A DNA stretch of 35,406 nt, taken from positions 1 to 35,406 of the forward strand of contig CALFHF010000011.1 in NCBI GenBank assembly GCA_937875855.1. Reading direction: 5' to 3'. This DNA comes from an uncultured Flavobacteriales bacterium (GTDB lineage: Bacteria > Bacteroidota > Bacteroidia > Flavobacteriales_D > JABDKJ01). A model generated the notes under the pieces. It saw only the letters and a program-made list of their open reading frames with translations. It ran no database searches and was not told the DNA's origin. Of the stretch, positions 16,902-26,548 are shown piece by piece. Both the position numbers and the translations under genes were made by a program. Positions within the stretch are counted from its first letter, which is position 1. Every line of letters begins with the position of its first letter.

Positions 16902-17540
16902 TTAAGCCCTCACGAAGGGGTTCGTCTTCTTTTCTTTTTCTATAGTCGTCTCAGGACCATGTCCTGGCCAGACCTTGAAATTACCTGGAAGGGTATATAA
17001 TTCTGACTTGATTTTCTTCATAAGCAGGTCATGAACAGCTCCAGGAAGATCTGTTCTGCCCACACTTCCATTGAACAAAGTATCACCTGCTATCACATTT
17101 CCAGCGGTATGGTCTACCATGACAATATGCCCCGGAGCATGCCCCGGAACAAAGCGTATTTCTAGCTCTTCTTTTCCTAGTTCCAATCGAATTTTAGGGT
17201 CCAAAACCTTTGTTTTTCCTGTGTAATGCAAGTAAGAGATGCCATACATCTCAGCCACCCTCGGACACGCCTCGAAGACCATTTGTTCTTCCTTCGTGAA
17301 TTCGGGTTCTAGCCCATACTTCTTGTATACAGCATGAAAACCAAGCACATGGTCTATGTGACAGTGGGTGTTAACGAGGCGAATTGGGGTTAATCCTTTT
17401 TGCTCGATATGGTCGAACAATTCCTGTTCTTCTTTGCCATTCACCATACCTGGATCCACAATGATGCATTCCTTGTTATCTCCTTCAAGCAGGTAAGTGT
17501 TCTCTGCAAATGGATTAAATGTGAAAAGGGTGATTTTCAT
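16902..17540 (-). CDS. MBL-fold metallo-hydrolase, glyoxalase II-like
   Basis: A 212-residue single-domain metallo-beta-lactamase-fold enzyme. The metal site is visible: THCHIDHVLG (His59, His61, Asp63, His64), the later histidine in VPGHAPGH, AGDTLFNGSVGRTDLPG with its bridging Asp, and WPGHGPET. The length and the GSVGRTDLPG pattern match the short YcbL/type II glyoxalase group, which hydrolyses thioesters such as lactoylglutathione, although other small thioesters are possible in an organism without glutathione. It starts with ATG at 17540. Confidence 0.85.
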   Translation of the reverse strand: MKITLFTFNPFAENTYLLEGDNKECIIVDPGMVNGKEEQELFDHIEQKGLTPIRLVNTHCHIDHVLGFHAVYKKYGLEPEFTKEEQMVFEACPRVAEMYGISYLHYTGKTKVLDPKIRLELGKEELEIRFVPGHAPGHIVMVDHTAGNVIAGDTLFNGSVGRTDLPGAVHDLLMKKIKSELYTLPGNFKVWPGHGPETTIEKEKKTNPFVRA

Positions 17541-17562
17541 AATGTGAAAAATATTGACGCTA

Positions 17563-17570
17563 CAAAACTA
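17563..17570 (-). promoter_or_regulatory. Predicted -7 element of the MBL-fold hydrolase gene
   Basis: CAAAACTA on the plus strand is TAGTTTTG on the minus strand, a perfect TAnnTTTG match 23 bases before the ATG at 17540. On the other strand a near match, TATCTTTA (17593-17600), precedes the divergent 17617 gene by 16 bases. No strong TTG element is seen for either. Confidence 0.35.
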
Positions 17571-17616
17571 TAGAAGCACTGGCTGACGTTACTATCTTTA
17601 CGGGTCTATAATCAAT

Positions 17617-20600
17617 GTGTTGTACACAGTTCTAAAGAAATACCTTCTTCTCCTCCTCAGTCTGTTCACCTTGCAGTCAGCAGGAGCGCAGTTCTATAAT
17701 GGAAGTAACCTGACATTTGGAAAGAATAGGGTGCAATACCAGGAATTCTTCTGGCAATATTATCGTTTCGAGAAGTTCGACACCTATTTCTATGAAGGAG
17801 GGAATGACTTGGCCTCATACGTCTCTGAGGTCGCTCCTATGCACATTAGGGACATGGAGAACAAGCTTGACCATGTCATGCAGGAGAGCATAGAGTTCAT
17901 TGTCTATAATTCTCAGAGTGATTTCAAGCAATCTAACTTAGGGCTACTCACAGCTGAGGGAAACGCTGAAATAGGGGGTACAGCAAAGATTGTTGGCACT
18001 AAAGTATTCCTCTTCTATGAAGGAGATCATGATGCACTAGAACGACAGATTAGAGAGGGAATTTGTAGGGTATTGATCCAAGACATGCTCTATGGAGGTG
18101 ACTGGAAGGATGTAGTGAAGAACTCTGCTCTGCTTAATCTGCCTGAGTGGTACATGGAGGGCTTAGTTTCCTACATGGTTGAAGACTGGACCCCTGAATT
18201 AAGAGACCGTGTGCGAGATGGCATATTGAGCGGGAGGTATAAGAAGTTTAACAGACTGACCAGAGACGAAAGCAAACAGGCGGGATACAGCGTGTGGAGA
18301 TATATAGGTGAAGTCTATGGAGCGAGCGTTATCCCCAATGTACTCTATATGACTATGGTCAGCAGAAATGTTGAGAGTGGATTCATTTTCGTCTTAGGTA
18401 TTTCCATGGATGAGCTGATGAAGGAGCATCAATTCTATTATCAGAATTTCTTTGCTCAACAGGATGTAGGAAAGGATTCTGAGTCTATGGAAGAACTGTA
18501 TATCAAGACGAAAAAGACACGTTCCTATTCTCAGTTCGAGCTAAGCCCTGACGGGAAAAAGGCAGTCTTTGTTTCCAATGAATTGGGCCAATATAGAATT
18601 CATCTTTTCAATGTGGAAGAACATAGATTGGAAGAAGCCGTGAGGAGGAAGAAATACGAGCAGAAGCAAAAAGAGTTTGAGGCCAAGGAGAAGGTGAAAA
18701 AGCTCAAGGATGAGAAATACATTCCTAAAATGTTCAACCCCTACAAGCCTAAGATGGTAAGGGCTAGGAAGATTTTCAAAGCCGAGCATAAACTCGACCG
18801 ACTTGCTGACGATTCTTATCCCGTTATAGAATGGTCACCTAGTGGAGACGAAGTGGCTTTCATCACAGAGAAAAGAGGAGCCCTTTTCTTGAATATTTAT
18901 TCTCTGGAAAAGAAGAAGAATTTCCCAAGAGAGATTTACGGTCTTGACAAGGTTTTATCCTTTGATTATTCGCCCAATGGTCGACAGATGGTGTTTTCAG
19001 GAGTTACTCAAGGCCGCACAGATCTGTATCTCTATTACTTGATTGGAAACAGACAAGAGCAATTGACCAACGATAGTTTCGATGACCTTGAGCCCAGATT
19101 CGCGAAAGATTCCAAGGCGGTCATATTCGTGTCAGATAGAAAATCAGACAGCTTATACGTAGCATCAAATCGCCTTGATAGGAATAAAAACAGGGATGTC
19201 TTCGTGATGGATCTTGCGAATAGATCAGTCTTGGAAAGGATCACTAATACCAAGAATATTGATGAACGAACACCTTTCGCATATAATCAAGGGAAATACA
19301 CCTATCTGGCAGCTAAAGAAGGGGTGTATGATAGGTATGTAGCCAGATATGATAGCGTAATTAGCCGCATCGATACTACTGTTCATTACAGGTATTTCAC
19401 AGAGACGCAGCGACTCAGTCATACGAAAGTGAGTCCATTAGAATATGACGTAAATGCACAAGATGATTACTTCAGTTATCTGACGTTCGAGAAAGGGCGA
19501 TATAGATTCATGGTAGAGTTTGACGGTCTATATTCCAATGGAAGTTCTACGGCCATTCCATCCTTGATTCAGGAGCAGACAGAGTTCTCTCAAGATGCTC
19601 TTCCTCCACTACCTATCTTGGTCAGGTCAGAACTCTTACCACCTGAGGTAAATATTAGAGATTTTGATTTCTCTGGAGCCAAGCCTAAACCCGAGAAAGA
19701 AAGAGATCCGGAACCTTCTAATAAGCCTCTGATTATAGATAACCTTACAGAGATTCTGGCCATTCAGAGTGGAACTTCTTCAGTGCTTAACACTACGCTT
19801 CCTAAGCCAAGGAATTATAAACTGAATTTCGCAACAGATCAAGTTCAGACTCAATTCACGAATAGCTTCAATCAGGAATTCTATCAGTCAGCCTATGGAG
19901 CTGAGGTTTTGAGTCCAGGTCTTTCACCGGCCCTTCAATGGGGGATGAGTGATCTATTTGAAGACAGAAGAATAACGGCTTCCTTATTAATCGCTGGCGG
20001 CATCAGTAATATAGGATATGGAATTCGCTATGATAATCTAACCAAGAGATTAGACAAGAGCGTCATTTTCACTCGTCAGACGAATAATCTACAGGATGCG
20101 AACTTCGGTTTCTTGATTAGAACGAATCAGCATGTGCTTAGGTACAAAACCAGCTATCCTATTAATGAAGTCCTTGCCATCAAGGCAGACCTCGCTGCGA
20201 ATCATGAGCGTATTGTAATTCTGGGAGACAACGATATATCATTAGACTTTCCTAACTTGAACAATTATACGGCAGGAGCTAAGTTGGAATTGGTCTTTGA
20301 CAACACGCTTTCTAAAGGATTGAATCTCTATAATGGATCGAGGTTTAAAATCTGGGGAGAATACTATCGTGAATATGTAGAGATAGATAAATCCTTTCCT
20401 GATTTCATGGTCTTCGGTGCTGATTTTAGGCATTATCAAAAGATTCATAGAGATATCATCATGGCTTTCCGAATCGCAGGAAACACCTCGTTCGGGCAGA
20501 ATAAATTGTTGAACTTCCTTGGTGGAGTGGATAACTGGATACTGCCAAGACCGAGCTATGACAACTCAGTGGCCATAGACTATGACCAGAATTATCGTTA

Positions 20601-21012
20601 TCAAGCCTTGATTAGTCCAATGCGTGGTTTTTACCGTAATGCACGTAATGGAACGAGCGCAGCAGTGGCGAGTGCTGAACTGCGATTCCCAGTCTTTAGG
20701 TATCTATTGAATAAGCCCATCCAAAGTGATTTTGTTCAACATTTCCAAGTTGTTGGTTTTGCTGATGTAGGATCCGCTTGGACTGGTCCTCATCCTTATT
20801 CTGATGAGAATACGTTCAATCAAATAGAAATAGACGGCAATCCCATCAGCATAGTGCTTCAGAATCAAGAGAATCCAGTAATCGAAGGATATGGATTCGG
20901 AATGAGGTCCAAATTATTGGGTTACTTCGTAAGAGCTGATTGGGCTTGGGGCGTCATAGATGGACGAGTATTGCCCTATGAATTTTATCTTTCATTGAAC
21001 CTAGACTTCTGA
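17617..21012 (+). CDS. TolB-like beta-propeller protein fused to an outer-membrane barrel
   Basis: A 1131-residue protein with a signal peptide (about 1-25, SAGAQ). The order is: a region resembling the peptidase-MA fold (about 30-280), in which the metal-binding HExxH is absent (the helix reads ERQIREGICRVLI, with LPEWYMEGLVSYM after it); a TolB/PD40 propeller (about 300-560) with blades such as FELSPDGKKAVFVSNE, IEWSPSGDEVAFITEK and FDYSPNGRQMVFSG, interrupted by a Lys/Glu-rich insertion at about 340-390; a linker; and a C-terminal barrel (about 733-1131) of surface-antigen/Omp85-like character ending LSLNLDF. The start must be GTG (17617), since the ATG two bases earlier is out of frame. 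Related large proteins occur in many Bacteroidota, often labelled TolB. The barrel shows it is inserted in the outer membrane. The function is unknown to me. It is followed 4 bases later by the TauE-like gene. Confidence 0.7.
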   Translation: MLYTVLKKYLLLLLSLFTLQSAGAQFYNGSNLTFGKNRVQYQEFFWQYYRFEKFDTYFYEGGNDLASYVSEVAPMHIRDMENKLDHVMQESIEFIVYNSQSDFKQSNLGLLTAEGNAEIGGTAKIVGTKVFLFYEGDHDALERQIREGICRVLIQDMLYGGDWKDVVKNSALLNLPEWYMEGLVSYMVEDWTPELRDRVRDGILSGRYKKFNRLTRDESKQAGYSVWRYIGEVYGASVIPNVLYMTMVSRNVESGFIFVLGISMDELMKEHQFYYQNFFAQQDVGKDSESMEELYIKTKKTRSYSQFELSPDGKKAVFVSNELGQYRIHLFNVEEHRLEEAVRRKKYEQKQKEFEAKEKVKKLKDEKYIPKMFNPYKPKMVRARKIFKAEHKLDRLADDSYPVIEWSPSGDEVAFITEKRGALFLNIYSLEKKKNFPREIYGLDKVLSFDYSPNGRQMVFSGVTQGRTDLYLYYLIGNRQEQLTNDSFDDLEPRFAKDSKAVIFVSDRKSDSLYVASNRLDRNKNRDVFVMDLANRSVLERITNTKNIDERTPFAYNQGKYTYLAAKEGVYDRYVARYDSVISRIDTTVHYRYFTETQRLSHTKVSPLEYDVNAQDDYFSYLTFEKGRYRFMVEFDGLYSNGSSTAIPSLIQEQTEFSQDALPPLPILVRSELLPPEVNIRDFDFSGAKPKPEKERDPEPSNKPLIIDNLTEILAIQSGTSSVLNTTLPKPRNYKLNFATDQVQTQFTNSFNQEFYQSAYGAEVLSPGLSPALQWGMSDLFEDRRITASLLIAGGISNIGYGIRYDNLTKRLDKSVIFTRQTNNLQDANFGFLIRTNQHVLRYKTSYPINEVLAIKADLAANHERIVILGDNDISLDFPNLNNYTAGAKLELVFDNTLSKGLNLYNGSRFKIWGEYYREYVEIDKSFPDFMVFGADFRHYQKIHRDIIMAFRIAGNTSFGQNKLLNFLGGVDNWILPRPSYDNSVAIDYDQNYRYQALISPMRGFYRNARNGTSAAVASAELRFPVFRYLLNKPIQSDFVQHFQVVGFADVGSAWTGPHPYSDENTFNQIEIDGNPISIVLQNQENPVIEGYGFGMRSKLLGYFVRADWAWGVIDGRVLPYEFYLSLNLDF

Positions 21013-21016
21013 TCTT

Positions 21017-21403
21017 ATGGAAATGAACACACTTCTCATCTTAATCCTTGTAGGACTGGCCGCAGGAATGCTAGGAGGTTTCATTGGAGTAGGAGGAGGA
21101 ATTATAATTGTGCCTGCCATGGTTTACTTCATGGGAATGGGTCAGCATGCAGCACAAGGAACAAGCTTAGCGATGATGTTGCCGCCTATAGGAGCATTGG
21201 CAGTTTGGAATTATTACAAGGAAGGAGCAGTAGATATGAAAGCTGCTATGATATTGGCGGCTGGCTTTTTAATAGGAGGTTATCTTGGTTCAAAGATGTC
21301 TTTGAAATTAGATCCAGTCAGAGTGAAATTGCTCTTTGGAGTATTCATGTTTTTCGTGGCCATCAAGATGACGTATTCAGCTTGGAAACAGCTAGAACCT
21401 TGA
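21017..21403 (+). CDS. Half-size TauE/SafE family membrane protein
   Basis: 128 residues with four hydrophobic segments and the family's glycine-rich first block (LVGLAAGMLGGFIGVGGGII, then VPAMVYF, then AAQGTSLAMMLPP). TauE/SafE proteins export sulfite, sulfoacetate and other organic anions and usually have two such halves (about 250 residues). Here only one half is encoded and the frame ends cleanly, as in the stand-alone half-size members known in Bacteroidota, which would have to form dimers. It sits 4 bases after the propeller/barrel gene and 3 bases before the amidohydrolase gene, so it is probably in an operon with both. Start ATG at 21017; a second ATG two codons on (21023) is equally possible. 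Confidence 0.8.
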   Translation: MEMNTLLILILVGLAAGMLGGFIGVGGGIIIVPAMVYFMGMGQHAAQGTSLAMMLPPIGALAVWNYYKEGAVDMKAAMILAAGFLIGGYLGSKMSLKLDPVRVKLLFGVFMFFVAIKMTYSAWKQLEP

Positions 21404-21406
21404 CCT

Positions 21407-22594
21407 ATGACTGAACATCAAAATGGAATTCTAAAGCAAGTTGATCAAGTTAAAGACCAGGTCATAGCCTTCAGACATCATCTTCATAGTCATCCTGAAC
21501 TCTCATTTCAAGAACATGCTACCTCAGCATTCATTCGAGAGTCCTTGGGAAAAGCAGGATTAGAACTCACTACAGGAATTGCTGGTACAGGCATGATGCT
21601 ACGTATTTATGGTAAGGGACCCGGGAGAATAGTTGCGCTTCGAGCTGATATGGATGCGCTGCCTATTCAAGAGAAAAGCGATAAGCCTTATTGTTCTCAG
21701 AATGAAGGAGTTATGCATGCATGCGGCCATGACGTGCATAGCTCTTGTCTCATGGGAGTGGCGTTAGTCATGAATGCATTGAAGGATCAATGGAATGGAG
21801 AATTACGATGCATCTTTCAACCAGGAGAAGAGAAACTGCCTGGCGGAGCGAGCATGATGATAAAGGAAGGAATACTCAAATATCCTGATGTAGAGTGTAT
21901 TCTTGCTCAACATGTGTTTCCTGAATTAGAAGTAGGTCAGGTAGGGTTTAGGCCAGGCATGTATATGGCTTCCACGGATGAACTCTATTTAAAAGTCATA
22001 GGTAAAGGAGGACATGGAGCCATGCCGCACAGGAACATAGATCCTGTCCTTATCAGCGCCCATATCCTAGTGGCCCTCCAGCAGATAGTAAGTAGAAGAA
22101 GTGATGCTACGCTGCCCTGTGTGCTTTCCTTTGGAAAAATTCAAGGAAATGGAGCTACTAATGTGATTCCTGATTTTGTAAACCTAGAAGGAACATTCAG
22201 GACTTTCGATGAAGAATGGCGAAAGAAAGCACATGACTTGATTAAAGAAATAGCTCAAGGAACGGCCAAGGCCATGGGAGGAAATTGTGAAGTAGCAGTA
22301 GTTTCAGGCTATCCTCATTTGAAGAATGATCAGGCGCTTACAGCAGACCTTCAGCGCGTAGCGAAGGAATTCCTAGGTGAAGAAAAAGTATTTGACCTTC
22401 CTCTACGCATGACGGCCGAAGATTTCTCTTATTTCTCACATGAAGTTCCAGCCTGTTTTTATCGACTAGGTACGTCTTCGTCTGACGGAACAAACAGCGA
22501 GTCAGTTCATACGGCTAGCTTCGATATAGATGAGAAAGCCTTAGAAACAGGGGTTGGACTTATGAGTGCATTGGCAATGCATCTTTTGAAATAA
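21407..22594 (+). CDS. M20 family amidohydrolase (N-acyl-amino-acid or hippurate hydrolase type)
   Basis: A 395-residue cytoplasmic zinc peptidase of the M20D group, which removes acyl groups from amino acids. Metal ligands are visible: MHACGHDVHSS (Cys106, His108), the Glu pair in QPGEEKLPGGA (141-142), AQHVFPE and MTAEDFSYF near the C-terminus. The dimerisation domain lies at about 185-300 (GKGGHGAMPHRNIDPVLIS). The DMDALPI motif at 81-87 is also typical. The substrate is not predictable from sequence alone. It ends exactly where recQ ends on the other strand. Confidence 0.9.
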   Translation: MTEHQNGILKQVDQVKDQVIAFRHHLHSHPELSFQEHATSAFIRESLGKAGLELTTGIAGTGMMLRIYGKGPGRIVALRADMDALPIQEKSDKPYCSQNEGVMHACGHDVHSSCLMGVALVMNALKDQWNGELRCIFQPGEEKLPGGASMMIKEGILKYPDVECILAQHVFPELEVGQVGFRPGMYMASTDELYLKVIGKGGHGAMPHRNIDPVLISAHILVALQQIVSRRSDATLPCVLSFGKIQGNGATNVIPDFVNLEGTFRTFDEEWRKKAHDLIKEIAQGTAKAMGGNCEVAVVSGYPHLKNDQALTADLQRVAKEFLGEEKVFDLPLRMTAEDFSYFSHEVPACFYRLGTSSSDGTNSESVHTASFDIDEKALETGVGLMSALAMHLLK

Positions 22595-24796
22595 TCAATT
22601 AGCTACTTCACTCAAGAACTTGATGCGCATCAGTCTCAGTTCTTCTTCAGTGAAATCACCTTCGAATTCACTTTCAGCTCCATCAATACTATCGTCATCA
22701 GCTTCTTTGAAATATTCAAATATTTCTTCTTGACTGTCCTCATCCAAGAGGTCATCCAAGTGATAATCTATGTTAACCTTGGTGCCTGAATAAACGATAG
22801 CCTCCAACTCTTGGATCATATCGCTCATATTCATTCCCTTGGCTCTGGCTATATCATCTAACGGAAGTCTTTTATCAATATTCGTGATGATATGAACCTT
22901 ATTGGCCGATTTATTGGCCACGGTCTTCACCACTAAGTCCATAGGTCGGTCTATTTCATGCTCCTCCACATAATCAGCGATGAGGGCTATGAATTCTTTT
23001 CCATATTTCTGTGCTTTTCCACTTCCAACACCTGCTATGTTGGTCATTTCATCCATGTTCAGGGGATAACGGATAGACATGTCATCCAAAGAAGATTCTT
23101 GGAAAATGATGTAAGGAGAAAGTGAATGTTTCTTGGCCACCTTTTTTCTGAGGTCCAAGAGCATTTGCATCAGTAGCGGATCTCCTGCATTTCCTTTTCC
23201 GCCCACTTGAATGGTGCTGCCGTCAATATCATCACCGCTATGCTCTAGAAAGAGCTTGAATGGGTTAGGGGACTTGATATACGCCTCAGCAAGAAGAGTT
23301 AAGCTTAGCTGGCCATAAGTTTCTATGTCCTTGCGAAGCATTCCTTTAACCAAGCAGTGTCTAATTAAAGAATTCCAGAAGGCAGGTTCACGATCGCTTC
23401 CCTCTCCATATTGCTCTAAATCAATATGATTGTAAGTCTTTACTTCGGCAGTAGGCTTGCCTGTTAGGACATTAACCACGTGCTTCATTTGATGCTTTTC
23501 TTTGACTGCAAGTACAGTCTGGAACAAGAGAACTACTTCTTCTTGTACGTCAATACTCTCTTTAGGATGTGCGCAGTTATCGCACATCTTATTGCAATTT
23601 GCCTCATCAAATTTCTCCCCGAAGTAATAGAGCAAGAATTTCCTGCGGCATACTGCAGTCTCAGCAAAAGAGACAGTATCTTGAAGTAATTGCTTTCCTA
23701 TTTCCTGTTCGGCAACGTGCTTGCCTTGGAGGAATTTCTCCAATTTCTCAATGTCTTTATAGCTATAGAAAGCGATGCAATGACCTTCACCACCATCACG
23801 ACCTCCGCGACCAGTTTCTTGGTAATAGCTTTCAATGCTTTTAGGAATATCATGATGAATCACAAAACGTACATCGGGCTTGTCAATACCCATTCCGAAT
23901 GCAATAGTGGCTACGATAACGTCCACATCCTCCATCAAAAACTGATCTTGGGTCCTGGCTCTTGAGACAGATTCCATCCCCGCATGATATGCGAGGGCCT
24001 TTATGCCATTTACACGAAGGGCTTCAGCAAGTTCTTCAACCTTCTTTCTACTCAGGCAATAGATGATACCTGATTTCCCCTCTTGGGACCTCACGTATTT
24101 GATGATATCGCTAAAGACGTTTTCTTTGGCTCTTACCTCATAGAAGAGGTTACCACGATTAAAAGAAGCTTTGAATAGTCGGGCATCCTCTCGTCCTAAG
24201 TTCTTTAGGATATCCTGTTGTACTTTTTCAGTAGCTGTTGCAGTAAGCGCAATGACTGGAGTCTTCGCGATATCTTTCATGATGGGCCTTAGTCTGCGAT
24301 ACTCAGGACGGAAATCATGTCCCCATTCAGAGATACAATGGGCTTCATCAATAGCAAAGAAGGAAATCTTTACGGAGTGAAGGAAATCTAAGTTCTCTTG
24401 CTTGGTCAATGATTCTGGAGCGACATAGAGCATCTTGGTAATACCTGATTGCACATCCTCTTTTACTGCCGCTAATTGACTCTTGTTCAATGAGCTATTC
24501 AAGAAGTGAGCTACGCCATCATCGGCAGAGAAGCCGCGTATCGCGTCTACCTGATTCTTCATTAAAGCGATGAGCGGTGACACAACAATTGCGGTTCCTT
24601 CCATCATTAAAGCTGGAAGCTGGTAACACAGTGATTTTCCTCCACCGGTAGGCATAATCACAAAGGTGTCATTGCCATCCAGTATATTCTGTATAATCGC
24701 TTCTTGTTCTCCTTTGAAATTATCGAATCCGAAGAATTTCTTAAGTGCCACTTTTGGGCTAAGGCCTTTCTCCACTAGGCTTTGATTTTCTAACAT
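22595..24796 (-). CDS. recQ: ATP-dependent DNA helicase RecQ
   Basis: A 733-residue SF2 helicase unwinding DNA 3' to 5' in recombination and fork repair. Motifs: Walker A PTGGGKS (49-55), DEAH box AIDEAHCISEWGHDFRPEYR (Asp150-His153), LTATAT, and motif VI QETGRGGRDG. The RQC zinc site is present (RRKFLLYYFGEKF, then CNKMCDNC), and an HRDC-like stretch with IAGVGSGKAQKYG lies at about 560-630. The acidic C-terminal tail after the HRDC is typical of the longer Bacteroidota form (E. coli RecQ is about 610 residues). The ATG at 24796 is well placed. It is divergent from tatC. Confidence 0.95.
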   Translation of the reverse strand: MLENQSLVEKGLSPKVALKKFFGFDNFKGEQEAIIQNILDGNDTFVIMPTGGGKSLCYQLPALMMEGTAIVVSPLIALMKNQVDAIRGFSADDGVAHFLNSSLNKSQLAAVKEDVQSGITKMLYVAPESLTKQENLDFLHSVKISFFAIDEAHCISEWGHDFRPEYRRLRPIMKDIAKTPVIALTATATEKVQQDILKNLGREDARLFKASFNRGNLFYEVRAKENVFSDIIKYVRSQEGKSGIIYCLSRKKVEELAEALRVNGIKALAYHAGMESVSRARTQDQFLMEDVDVIVATIAFGMGIDKPDVRFVIHHDIPKSIESYYQETGRGGRDGGEGHCIAFYSYKDIEKLEKFLQGKHVAEQEIGKQLLQDTVSFAETAVCRRKFLLYYFGEKFDEANCNKMCDNCAHPKESIDVQEEVVLLFQTVLAVKEKHQMKHVVNVLTGKPTAEVKTYNHIDLEQYGEGSDREPAFWNSLIRHCLVKGMLRKDIETYGQLSLTLLAEAYIKSPNPFKLFLEHSGDDIDGSTIQVGGKGNAGDPLLMQMLLDLRKKVAKKHSLSPYIIFQESSLDDMSIRYPLNMDEMTNIAGVGSGKAQKYGKEFIALIADYVEEHEIDRPMDLVVKTVANKSANKVHIITNIDKRLPLDDIARAKGMNMSDMIQELEAIVYSGTKVNIDYHLDDLLDEDSQEEIFEYFKEADDDSIDGAESEFEGDFTEEELRLMRIKFLSEVAN

Positions 24797-24810
24797 GATC
24801 TAATTCAGAT

Positions 24811-24840
24811 AAAAAGGCCCAGTAATTACGGGCTTCTTTT
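24811..24840. other. Terminator-like hairpin between recQ and tatC
   Basis: GCCC (24817-24820) and GGGC (24830-24833) flank AGTAATTAC and are bordered by AAAAA and TTCTTTT, so the element looks like a weak two-way intrinsic terminator. It lies between divergent genes, within the likely recQ leader, where no gene ends. It could attenuate recQ or be left over from a lost gene. A perfect palindrome, ATCATATGAT, follows at 24860-24869. Confidence 0.35.
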
Positions 24841-24949
24841 GAGTAACTAAATATAAACGATCATATGATACGAAGGACACATATTTTTATTGTTTAAGGC
24901 ATAGCTCTAGTGTATAACAGATCCTCAACGAGGGGTGGGCTCATATAGC

Positions 24950-24957
24950 TACTTTTG
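24950..24957 (+). promoter_or_regulatory. Predicted -7 element of tatC-lptB
   Basis: TACTTTTG is a perfect TAnnTTTG match 26 bases before the tatC ATG (24984), the same spacing as in the panB promoter. No TTG is present at the expected distance. Confidence 0.45.
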
Positions 24958-24983
24958 GCCCCTAGCAAACCAGTTTCAGTTTG

Positions 24984-25814
24984 ATGAAAGAGATCGAAGG
25001 ATCAGAACATAAGGAAATGTCTTTTTTGGACCACTTGGAAGAGCTTCGATGGAGGATAGTCAAGGCTTTCAGCGCTATTTTGATAGGTGCTGTGGTGGTT
25101 TTCTTTTTTAAAGAATGGCTATTTGATGGGGTTATATTCGCCCCGATGCGAGAGGACTTCTTCACGTACAGGGCGTTCTGTTCCATGTCCTATCATCTTG
25201 GCTTTGAGGATAAGCTTTGCTTCACAGACTTGATATTGACTCTTCAGAGTATCAATATGGTGACCCAAATTACTATGCATATTGTGGCAAGCTTAATCGC
25301 TGGATTGATCTTAGCCTTCCCATTTGTTTTCTATCAAGTATGGGGTTTCATCTCTCCAGGATTGAAAAAAGAAGAGCGTAAGCAGGCCAATGGAATGACT
25401 ATTTGGGTCAGTGTCCTCTTTTTCTTGGGTGTGGCGTTCGGTTATTTTATCATTGTTCCGCTCTCAGTTCAGTTCCTGGGAAACTATCAGGTGAGCTCCT
25501 TAGTGAAGAATAACATTGACATCTCCTCATACGTTTCTACAGTGACGACATTAACTTTGGCTACAGGTGTATTATTCCAATTACCCGTTGTAGTTATTAT
25601 TCTTGCTCGCTTAGGTCTAATCACTGCAGCTATGCTCAAAACTTATCGCAAGCACGCTTTGGTAGTGGTCCTGATAGTTTCAGCGATTATCACTCCACCA
25701 GATATCGCTTCACAGGTTCTGGTCACCTTGCCTATAATGGTCTTATATGAATTCAGCATCTTCATGGCCCGAAGGATAGAGAAGAAAAGAAATGCTAAAA
25801 TGAAAAACGCATGA
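24984..25814 (+). CDS. tatC: Sec-independent protein translocase TatC
   Basis: A 276-residue six-helix inner-membrane protein, the receptor for twin-arginine signal peptides in the Tat export of folded proteins. Family marks: [14 protein letters not shown] at the N-terminus, [20 protein letters not shown] in the first cytoplasmic loop, and [21 protein letters not shown] near the end. The periplasmic loop after helix 1 is lengthened by a stretch (about 58-78, with two Cys) typical of Bacteroidota TatC. The ATG at 24984 is chosen over the TTG immediately before it. The stop overlaps the start of lptB (ATGA). No tatA or tatB is in the window. Confidence 0.96.
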   Translation: MKEIEGSEHKEMSFLDHLEELRWRIVKAFSAILIGAVVVFFFKEWLFDGVIFAPMREDFFTYRAFCSMSYHLGFEDKLCFTDLILTLQSINMVTQITMHIVASLIAGLILAFPFVFYQVWGFISPGLKKEERKQANGMTIWVSVLFFLGVAFGYFIIVPLSVQFLGNYQVSSLVKNNIDISSYVSTVTTLTLATGVLFQLPVVVIILARLGLITAAMLKTYRKHALVVVLIVSAIITPPDIASQVLVTLPIMVLYEFSIFMARRIEKKRNAKMKNA

Positions 25815-26548
25815 TCTTAAGAGCCGAGAACATAAAGAAACGCTACGGAAAAAGAACTGTCGTCAATGATGTTTCAGTGGAAGTAGCTCAAGGCGAGATT
25901 GTGGGGCTTCTGGGCCCCAATGGAGCGGGAAAGACCACGTCATTTTATATGATTGTAGGTTTAGTGAATCCCAATGAAGGAAAGATATTCTTGGATGATA
26001 AGGACATCACAGAGGTGCCCATGTATCGCAGAGCTCAGATGGGCGTGGGATATCTTCCTCAAGAAGCGTCTGTATTCAGGAAGTTATCTGTTGAAGACAA
26101 CCTCCTGGCCATCTTAGAGATGACGAAATTATCTAAGGCTGAACAGCGTAAGAAAGCTGAAAGCCTAATAGAGGAATTCGGGTTGGGACATGTAAGAAAA
26201 AATAGAGGAGACTTTCTTTCAGGAGGAGAACGCAGAAGGACAGAGATAGCCAGAGCACTTGCCACGGACCCTAAATTTATTCTCCTTGATGAGCCCTTCG
26301 CAGGTGTGGATCCAATAGCAGTTGAGGACATTCAGTCCATTGTATCTCAGCTTAAGGAAAGGAACATAGGTATTCTCATCACTGACCATAATGTACAAGA
26401 AACCCTGTCTATCACAGACAGGGCTTACCTCCTCTTTGAAGGGAGTATCTTGAAAAGCGGAACGGCTGAAGAACTAGCTGCCGATGAGACAGTAAGAAGA
26501 GTCTATCTTGGGCAGAATTTCGAACTCAAGCGCAAGTTCTTTAAATAA
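25811..26548 (+). CDS. lptB: Lipopolysaccharide export ABC transporter ATP-binding protein LptB
   Basis: A 245-residue ABC ATPase that drives extraction of LPS from the inner membrane with LptFG. Visible: Walker A GPNGAGKT (35-42), Q-loop [19 protein letters not shown], signature [17 protein letters not shown], Walker [14 protein letters not shown] and switch [10 protein letters not shown]. The GERRR form of the signature and the DHNV switch are specific to LptB. It overlaps tatC by 4 bases, a pairing I recall from other Bacteroidota. Its 3' end overlaps the convergent cysN by 8 bases. LPS, and possibly the polysaccharide encoded nearby, shares the envelope destination. Confidence 0.95.
   Translation: MILRAENIKKRYGKRTVVNDVSVEVAQGEIVGLLGPNGAGKTTSFYMIVGLVNPNEGKIFLDDKDITEVPMYRRAQMGVGYLPQEASVFRKLSVEDNLLAILEMTKLSKAEQRKKAESLIEEFGLGHVRKNRGDFLSGGERRRTEIARALATDPKFILLDEPFAGVDPIAVEDIQSIVSQLKERNIGILITDHNVQETLSITDRAYLLFEGSILKSGTAEELAADETVRRVYLGQNFELKRKFFK

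Noticed and set aside
21017-21403. TauE/SafE gene as a truncated pseudogene
   Set aside because: The frame ends cleanly, the spacing to both neighbours is operon-like and stand-alone half-size members of this family are common, so it is probably functional.
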